A stretch of DNA of 64,000 nucleotides from Aeromicrobium choanae (GTDB lineage Bacteria > Actinomycetota > Actinomycetes > Propionibacteriales > Nocardioidaceae), in contig NZ_LT796768.1 in the NCBI RefSeq assembly GCF_900167475.1, positions 1,240,001-1,304,000 of the forward strand. Reading direction: 5' to 3'. Below, one piece after another: positions 59,391 to 64,000 of this stretch (the stretch's first letter is position 1; every line of letters starts with the position of its first letter). The translations under genes were made by a program, and so were the position numbers. The notes below the pieces were generated by a model. It did no database searches. It had not been told where the DNA came from and was given only the letters and a program-made list of their open reading frames with translations.

Positions 59391-60188
59391 ATGGGATTCG
59401 TGAGTTCACCGGAGGAGCTCGACACCATCCAGCAACTCCTGGACCGACCGGTGTACACGGGGGAGTCCGTCAGCGTGGGGTTCCGCACGAAGGAGAGCTT
59501 CGTCCGCGAGGTGCTTCCTCCGTGCTTCGAACTCGCAGACGAGCCGCTCGGCTCGGTCAGCATGAGCCACCAGGCCAGCGACCGGGAGATCTTCACGTGC
59601 ACGACCGTCCGGCTGGCTGCTCGCTTCGGAGACATCACCGGCGCCTACAACCTCATGATGACGTTCAGTGGAGACATGCCGATCACGATCGGTCGCGAGA
59701 AGTGGGGCGAGCCGAAGAAGCGGGGCGAGACCGAGTTCGGCTTTGTGGGAGAGACCTTCCGAGGGTCCTGCACGCGCTACGGTCGCGAGATCGTGCGCAT
59801 CGAGGCTGACTTCACCGAGCAGGTCGCGGGAGTGCCCCAGGAGGCGACCTCGCTGGAGCTGAAGGCCTCGATGGCCACGAACGGGTTGGCGTTGCAGGAG
59901 GACCCGCGCGTCGTTGCCGTGTGGGGCGCCCATCGCAACGTTCACTCGCAATGGACCGGAACCGCCTCCGTCGACCTCCTGGGGGGCGAGAACGACCCCC
60001 TGGAGACGATCCCGATCGTGTCCTGGGGCGACGCGACCTACACCTACTCCGATCTCGCCCTCACGCGATGCGAGGAGTTCACGCTGGACACCCCCGACCG
60101 GAGCGTCTACCTGCCCTACCTCATCGGGCGCAGCTACGACTTCCCCTCCGGCGACCACCTCGGCGACTTCCGGCAGATCGCCGTCTGA
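59391..60188 (+). CDS. Acetoacetate decarboxylase-fold protein B
   Basis: A 265-residue paralogue of protein A. GREKWGEPKKRGETEFGFVG keeps the Lys pair; SVGFRTKESFVREVLPPCFELADEPLG and IVSWGDATYTYSDLALTRCEEF align with protein A throughout. AGAGG lies upstream of the ATG. The two genes diverge from a shared AT-rich region, so they may be expressed together and could form a hetero-oligomer or act on successive substrates. Confidence 0.85.
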   Translation: MGFVSSPEELDTIQQLLDRPVYTGESVSVGFRTKESFVREVLPPCFELADEPLGSVSMSHQASDREIFTCTTVRLAARFGDITGAYNLMMTFSGDMPITIGREKWGEPKKRGETEFGFVGETFRGSCTRYGREIVRIEADFTEQVAGVPQEATSLELKASMATNGLALQEDPRVVAVWGAHRNVHSQWTGTASVDLLGGENDPLETIPIVSWGDATYTYSDLALTRCEEFTLDTPDRSVYLPYLIGRSYDFPSGDHLGDFRQIAV

Positions 60189-60205
60189 GCCTTGCACCGC
60201 AGACG

Positions 60206-60232
60206 AGGGCCGCGACCGGTGGTCGCGGCCCT
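60206..60232. terminator. Bidirectional terminator
   Basis: 12-bp perfect stem AGGGCCGCGACC / GGTCGCGGCCCT, 3-base loop, between converging stops at 60188 and 60241. Confidence 0.9.
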
Positions 60233-60240
60233 TGTCCGTG

Positions 60241-61734
60241 TCAGGCGCGGGCGAACAGATCGCCCGAGGCAAGGTGCCGCTTGAGGATCTTGCCGGTGGC
60301 TCCCTTGGGCAGGGTCTCGACAAACGTGTAGAGCCGCGGGATCTTGTAGGCCGACAGCTCGCGACGGGCCAGCTCTCGTAGATCGTCAACGGTGGTCGCG
60401 CTGCCGTCGGCCAGCACGACGACCGCGCCGATCTCTTCGCCCAGATGAGTGTCCGGCACCCCGATCACCGCCGCCTCGACGACGTCGGGATGCGAGTACA
60501 GCACCTCTTCGACCTCGCGCGGGTACACGTTGTAGCCGCCACGGATGATCAGGTCCTTGGCCCGGTCGACGATTGTGAGGTAGCCGTCCTCGTCCAGGAA
60601 GCCCAGGTCTCCCGTGCGCAGCTCGCCGTCCACGAGCGTCTCGGCGGTAGCCTCCTCCCGCCCGTGATAGCCGCGCATCACGATCGGACCGCTGACGTGG
60701 ATCTCGCCCGTCTCCCCCACCGGCACCTCGACACCCTGCGCGTCGCGCACCCGAATGGTGACGCCCGGCAGCGCCGGGCCGACCGTGCCCACCTTCGGCT
60801 CGCGCCGGACATCGTTGAACGCCGCGGCGCCACAGCACTCGGTCAGGCCGTAGCCCTCGAGGATCGTGCATCGGAAGCGGTCCGCGAAGTCCTCGATGAC
60901 GCTGCGCGGGAGGCTCGCCCCGCCGGACGCAGCGATGCGCAGGTCGGCGAAGTCCTCGGCCCGATACGCGTTGTCCACCAGGAGCATGGCGTTCCACATC
61001 GTCGGGACGCCCGCGACGACCGATAGGCGGTGCTCCCGGATCAACTGGACCATCCCGGACGCCGAGAAGGGACTGAGCAGCGACAGCGACCCGCCCATCG
61101 AGAGGATGGTGTTCATGATGAGGGCCTGCCCGAAGACATGGAACAACGGAAGTCCCGTCCCGAAGCGGTCGTCCTCGGTGAGCTCGAGGACGGGCGGCAG
61201 CACGCGTGTCATGGCCGACAGGTTCGCCACCGTGAGCTCCGCGCCCTTCGGGGCTCCCGTGGTGCCCGACGTGTAGAGCAGGACCGCGGGGTGGTCGGGG
61301 TCGCTGTCGTGCCAGCGCTCGAGCCCGCCCACCTCGGCCGACTCCTCCATCGCCTCGATCACGACCCAGGCGTTCCCGGTCGCGCCACATGCCGTTGCCA
61401 CCGCTTCGCAGGACGCGTCCTCGACGAGGACCAGTGAAACGTCGGTGTCCCCCAGCACGTGGCGCAACTCGCGATCGGTGGACATCGTGTTCATCGTCAC
61501 GACCGTGCACCCGAGCGCCTGGAGCGCGTAGTAGTGGACGACGAAGTCCGGCGTGCTGGACGCGACGAGGACCACCGTGGCGCCAGGGCCGAGTCCTCGT
61601 GCTGCGTGCGCTCCGGCCACCCGTGCGATCTTCCGCCGCAGCTCGCCGTAGGTGATTCGCTCCTCGCCGGCGCGTAGCGCCAGCCTGTCCGGAGTCTGAT
61701 CGGCGTGGTTCCACAGCGACTCGACAATGTTCAT
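60241..61734 (-). CDS. Acyl-CoA synthetase (AMP-forming ligase)
   Basis: A 497-residue ANL-family enzyme. Motifs: LLYTSGTTGAPKGAELT (P loop), GYGLTECCGAA, LRTGDLGFLDEDGYL, IIRGGYNVYPREVEEVL and the catalytic Lys in LPKGATGKILKR near the C-terminus. It activates a carboxylic acid to its CoA thioester. In this cluster the acid may come from amide hydrolysis by the DMFase-like protein. GAAGGG upstream of the ATG. Confidence 0.92.
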   Translation of the reverse strand: MNIVESLWNHADQTPDRLALRAGEERITYGELRRKIARVAGAHAARGLGPGATVVLVASSTPDFVVHYYALQALGCTVVTMNTMSTDRELRHVLGDTDVSLVLVEDASCEAVATACGATGNAWVVIEAMEESAEVGGLERWHDSDPDHPAVLLYTSGTTGAPKGAELTVANLSAMTRVLPPVLELTEDDRFGTGLPLFHVFGQALIMNTILSMGGSLSLLSPFSASGMVQLIREHRLSVVAGVPTMWNAMLLVDNAYRAEDFADLRIAASGGASLPRSVIEDFADRFRCTILEGYGLTECCGAAAFNDVRREPKVGTVGPALPGVTIRVRDAQGVEVPVGETGEIHVSGPIVMRGYHGREEATAETLVDGELRTGDLGFLDEDGYLTIVDRAKDLIIRGGYNVYPREVEEVLYSHPDVVEAAVIGVPDTHLGEEIGAVVVLADGSATTVDDLRELARRELSAYKIPRLYTFVETLPKGATGKILKRHLASGDLFARA

Positions 61735-61770
61735 CTCAGCCCTTCGTTCGGTTCATCGATGTTTCGACGC

Positions 61771-62775
61771 TTAGGTGGACACCGTGCGAGGCGCATCGAA
61801 CACCTCGCGAGCGCCGGCACTATGGGTGATCGGGAAGTGGCAGGCGACCTCGGCGTCCCCCTGGGGCGACAGCGGCGGTCGATCGCTGAGGCAGATCTCG
61901 CGGCCAACCCGGTGCAGGGGTCCGATCGGACAGCGGCTGGTGAAGACGCACCCGGAGGGGCGATGCGCCGGGTCCGGCGGATCACCGGTCACGAGAGCGA
62001 GCTCTCGGCCATCCGGCGACTCCATCTCGGGCACCGAGTCGATGAGCACCTTCGTGTAGGGATGACGCGGCTCGTCGAAGAGCTCGGCGACGGCCGCACG
62101 CTCCAGCACGACTCCGGCTTGCAGAACCATCGCGTGGTCGCACAGGTACCTCACGATCGCCAGGTCGTGGGCGATCACGAGGTAGGTCAGGCCAAGCTCG
62201 TCCCGCAGGTCGCGCAGCAAGTTGAGGATGGAGGCCTGGACCGAGACGTCGAGCGAGGCCGTGACCTCGTCCAGCAACAGCAGCCGAGGACGGCGACCCA
62301 GAGCGCGGGCAATGGCCACGCGCTGGGCCTGACCACCGGAGAGCTCGCTGGGGAAGCGCTCGGCGAACGAGGCGGGCAGGCCCACCTGCTCGAGCAGCTC
62401 TGCTAGCCGTCGGCCGCGCTCGACACTCGTGCTGATCGTGGCCCCGCCGACGAAGGCGTCCGCCACGGCGTCTCCCACGCTCCGGCGGGGGTTGAGGGAC
62501 GCACGCGGATCCTGGAACACCAGTTGGACGCGATCGTGCAAGGCGCGCCGGGAGCGCGCTCGCGCATGATCGATCGGGCTGCCGTCGACCGCGATCGACC
62601 CACCGGTGACGGGCGCCAGACCCACGATGGCCTTCGCGATCGTCGACTTGCCAGAGCCTGACTCGCCGACCAGGCCCAGTGCGCCTCCCGGGGCGATCGC
62701 GAACGAGACGTCCTCGATGACCGTGGGTCGGTCACGGCCCGGATACCTGATCCGCAGGTTCTCGACCTCAAGCAT
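61771..62775 (-). CDS. dppF: Dipeptide/oligopeptide-type ABC transporter ATPase (DppF/OppF-like)
   Basis: A 334-residue ATPase: Walker A GESGSGKST, signature LSGGQAQR, Walker B LLLLDEVTASLD. Note Val-Thr where most members have Pro-Thr after LLDE. The C-terminal oligo/dipeptide domain has GCVFTSRCPIGPLHRVGREIC, the Cys group of the family. It overlaps the next ATPase gene by 8 bases. Imports peptides or, in catabolic loci, other small solutes. Confidence 0.92.
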   Translation of the reverse strand: MLEVENLRIRYPGRDRPTVIEDVSFAIAPGGALGLVGESGSGKSTIAKAIVGLAPVTGGSIAVDGSPIDHARARSRRALHDRVQLVFQDPRASLNPRRSVGDAVADAFVGGATISTSVERGRRLAELLEQVGLPASFAERFPSELSGGQAQRVAIARALGRRPRLLLLDEVTASLDVSVQASILNLLRDLRDELGLTYLVIAHDLAIVRYLCDHAMVLQAGVVLERAAVAELFDEPRHPYTKVLIDSVPEMESPDGRELALVTGDPPDPAHRPSGCVFTSRCPIGPLHRVGREICLSDRPPLSPQGDAEVACHFPITHSAGAREVFDAPRTVST

Positions 62776-63751
62776 GGGCGTTCTCCTCGGCTCTCCAGCA
62801 GGCGACGCGATGGTCGCCGGCTCGCGTCAGTGGTGGCGCGATGTCACAGCGCTCGTCCGCCTCGTTGCATCGGTTCCTGAACGGGCACCCGTCCCCGCGG
62901 GCACCGGGGTCGGGCAAGGTGCCCGGGATGGTCACCAGGCGGCGCGAGGGATCGTGAGCGAGGGAGGGAACCGACGCGATCAGAGCGCGCGTGTAGGGAT
63001 GACGCGCGTCCTTCACGAGGGAGACGGAGGGAAGGTCCTCGACAAGCTCTCCGGCGTACATGACCAGGATGCGCGAGCAGACCTGCTGCAGGAGCGCGAT
63101 GTGGTGCGACACCAAGAGGATTGCCGTCTCGTGCTCGGCGTTGAGCCGGCGCAGCATGCGCATCACGTCGGCCTGCACGGTGACGTCCAGAGCCGTAGTG
63201 GGCTCGTCGGCGATCAGCAGCGACGGGCTCATCATGAGTCCCATCGCGATCATCGCGCGCTGCCGCATCCCGCCGCTCAGCTGATATGGGTACTCGCGCA
63301 GACGCTGCTCCGCACCGGCGATCTTGACCTCGCTCAGGTTCTCGGCCGCGCGGCGCAGGGCACTGGCCCGGGGCAGCCGTTGGTGGTGCATCACCGCCTC
63401 GGTCATCTGGGTGCCCAGCTTCAGCGCCGGGTTCAAGGAGGCCTGCGGGTCCTGGAACACCACCGCCTGATTCAGCCCTCTCGTCCTGAGCGCCGTCCGC
63501 CGGTCCGCCGTGGTCAGGTCGACGCCCTCGAAGCTCAACCGGTCGGCGGAGGAGGTCACGCCTACCGGCAGGAGGTCCGCGATGGCCAGCGCCGTCATGG
63601 ACTTGCCGCACCCGGACTCCCCCACCACGCCAACGATCTCGCCGCGCCGCATCGAGAAGCTCACGTCGCGGACCAGCGAGGCCCCCTCGCCCTGTGCGCC
63701 GACGCCCACGCACAGGTTCGCGACCTCCAGGACCGTCTCGGCGCTCATCAT
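62768..63751 (-). CDS. dppD: Dipeptide/oligopeptide-type ABC transporter ATPase (DppD/OppD-like)
   Basis: A 327-residue ATPase: Walker A GESGCGKSM, signature LSGGMRQR, Walker B LLIADEPTTALD, and the C-terminal GDGCPFRNRCNEADERC Cys group. The start is the first ATG of an ATG-ATG pair at 63751, five bases after AGGAGG, overlapping the permease stop as ATGA. Pairs with the DppF-like ATPase. Confidence 0.93.
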   Translation of the reverse strand: MMSAETVLEVANLCVGVGAQGEGASLVRDVSFSMRRGEIVGVVGESGCGKSMTALAIADLLPVGVTSSADRLSFEGVDLTTADRRTALRTRGLNQAVVFQDPQASLNPALKLGTQMTEAVMHHQRLPRASALRRAAENLSEVKIAGAEQRLREYPYQLSGGMRQRAMIAMGLMMSPSLLIADEPTTALDVTVQADVMRMLRRLNAEHETAILLVSHHIALLQQVCSRILVMYAGELVEDLPSVSLVKDARHPYTRALIASVPSLAHDPSRRLVTIPGTLPDPGARGDGCPFRNRCNEADERCDIAPPLTRAGDHRVACWRAEENAHA

Positions 63752-64000
63752 CGCGTCCTCCTTTTCTGGAACGGGTCCATCCCCTGCGCGACCGAGTCGG
63801 CCACGAGAGCCAGGGCCAGACCGGTGACCGCGATCATCGCCGCGGGTGCCAGCGCGGCCGCTGGTGACATGTAGAACTCCTTGACTCCCTCTGTCAGGAG
63901 GCTCCCCCAGTCGATGTCGGGCGGCTGGACCCCGAGCCCGAGGAAGGACAGGGCCGAGACAGCCACGATGCACTCGGCCAGGAGGGTGAGCAGCGCGACG
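63748..64000 (-). CDS. dppC: Dipeptide/oligopeptide-type ABC permease (DppC-like), C-terminal part
   Basis: The frame is open from the stop at 63748-63750 to the window edge, so the N-terminal part is missing. Visible: ALLTLLAECIVAVSALSFLGLGVQPPDIDWGSLLTEG, the DppC-family loop before the last helix, then FYMSPAAALAPAAMIAVTGLALALVADSVAQGMDP as the last helix and tail. Forms the channel with a DppB partner that should lie beyond the window. Confidence 0.92.
   Translation of the reverse strand, partial: VALLTLLAECIVAVSALSFLGLGVQPPDIDWGSLLTEGVKEFYMSPAAALAPAAMIAVTGLALALVADSVAQGMDPFQKRRTR

Overview
High-GC DNA (about 70 % G+C by eye) with dense overlapping operons, GTG starts, many leaderless promoters, an F420-type (DDN) oxidoreductase, a PucR-type regulator and the regulator-hbhA-DUF2516 order known from mycobacteria. 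This points to a free-living actinobacterium. The style of the proteins suggests Nocardioidaceae (Aeromicrobium or Nocardioides), but that is inference; no rRNA or species marker is present.

Layout. (1) 1-768: end of a membrane protein and a DDN-family enzyme. (2) 785-18504, almost all minus strand: one long catabolic region with a PucR regulator, a branched-chain-type ABC importer (livHMGF) with two tandem binding proteins, two glycine/D-amino-acid-oxidase-like flavoproteins, RidA, an MmgE/PrpD protein, a TMADH/dienoyl-CoA-reductase-like iron-sulphur flavoenzyme, SDRs, a cupin, an NmrA-like protein, an Asp/Glu-racemase-like protein and an AcuI-like reductase. It looks like uptake and oxidative breakdown of a nitrogen-containing organic acid or amine; the substrate is unknown. 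(3) 18628-23553: fused indolepyruvate ferredoxin oxidoreductase, an SDR and a TetR regulator. (4) 23604-26970: two membrane-protein genes lying between a truncated copy of the start of gluQ and the intact gluQ. (5) 27041-35662: tRNA-Asp, a hemerythrin-like protein, tRNA-Phe, a secreted glycosidase-like protein, LysE and DHA2 exporters, MarR, typA, and a PadR/membrane-protein pair with a clear palindromic operator. (6) 35681-41834: DUF2516, hbhA-like, XRE regulator, then three tandem secreted endonuclease/exonuclease/phosphatase-fold proteins. (7) 41850-47600: housekeeping genes (DEAD-box helicase, ygfZ, nitrobindin-like, dtd, LCP ligase, CoA-binding protein, nucleotidyltransferase).

(8) 47565-53320 is the most interesting part: a two-component system, a small membrane protein, a large Ig-like secreted protein, a SipW-type (Ser/His) signal peptidase and a TasA/camelysin-like protein. 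The two promoters of this locus share a -10 region and four GTGGA-type direct repeats spaced exactly 11 bp apart. They look like activator-dependent promoters read by an OmpR-class response regulator, and the obvious candidate is encoded inside the locus. (9) 53415-55181: sulphur operon (rhodanese, DUF1416, DUF4395) preceded by a previously unlisted 25-residue Cys-containing leader peptide. (10) 55333-64000: a second catabolic cluster with an N,N-dimethylformamidase-large-subunit-like protein, two acetoacetate-decarboxylase-fold paralogues, an SDR, an acyl-CoA ligase and a peptide-type ABC importer running off the window edge.

Sixteen genes carry a TANNNT box 6-7 bases before the start codon, so much of the window is probably translated from leaderless mRNA.
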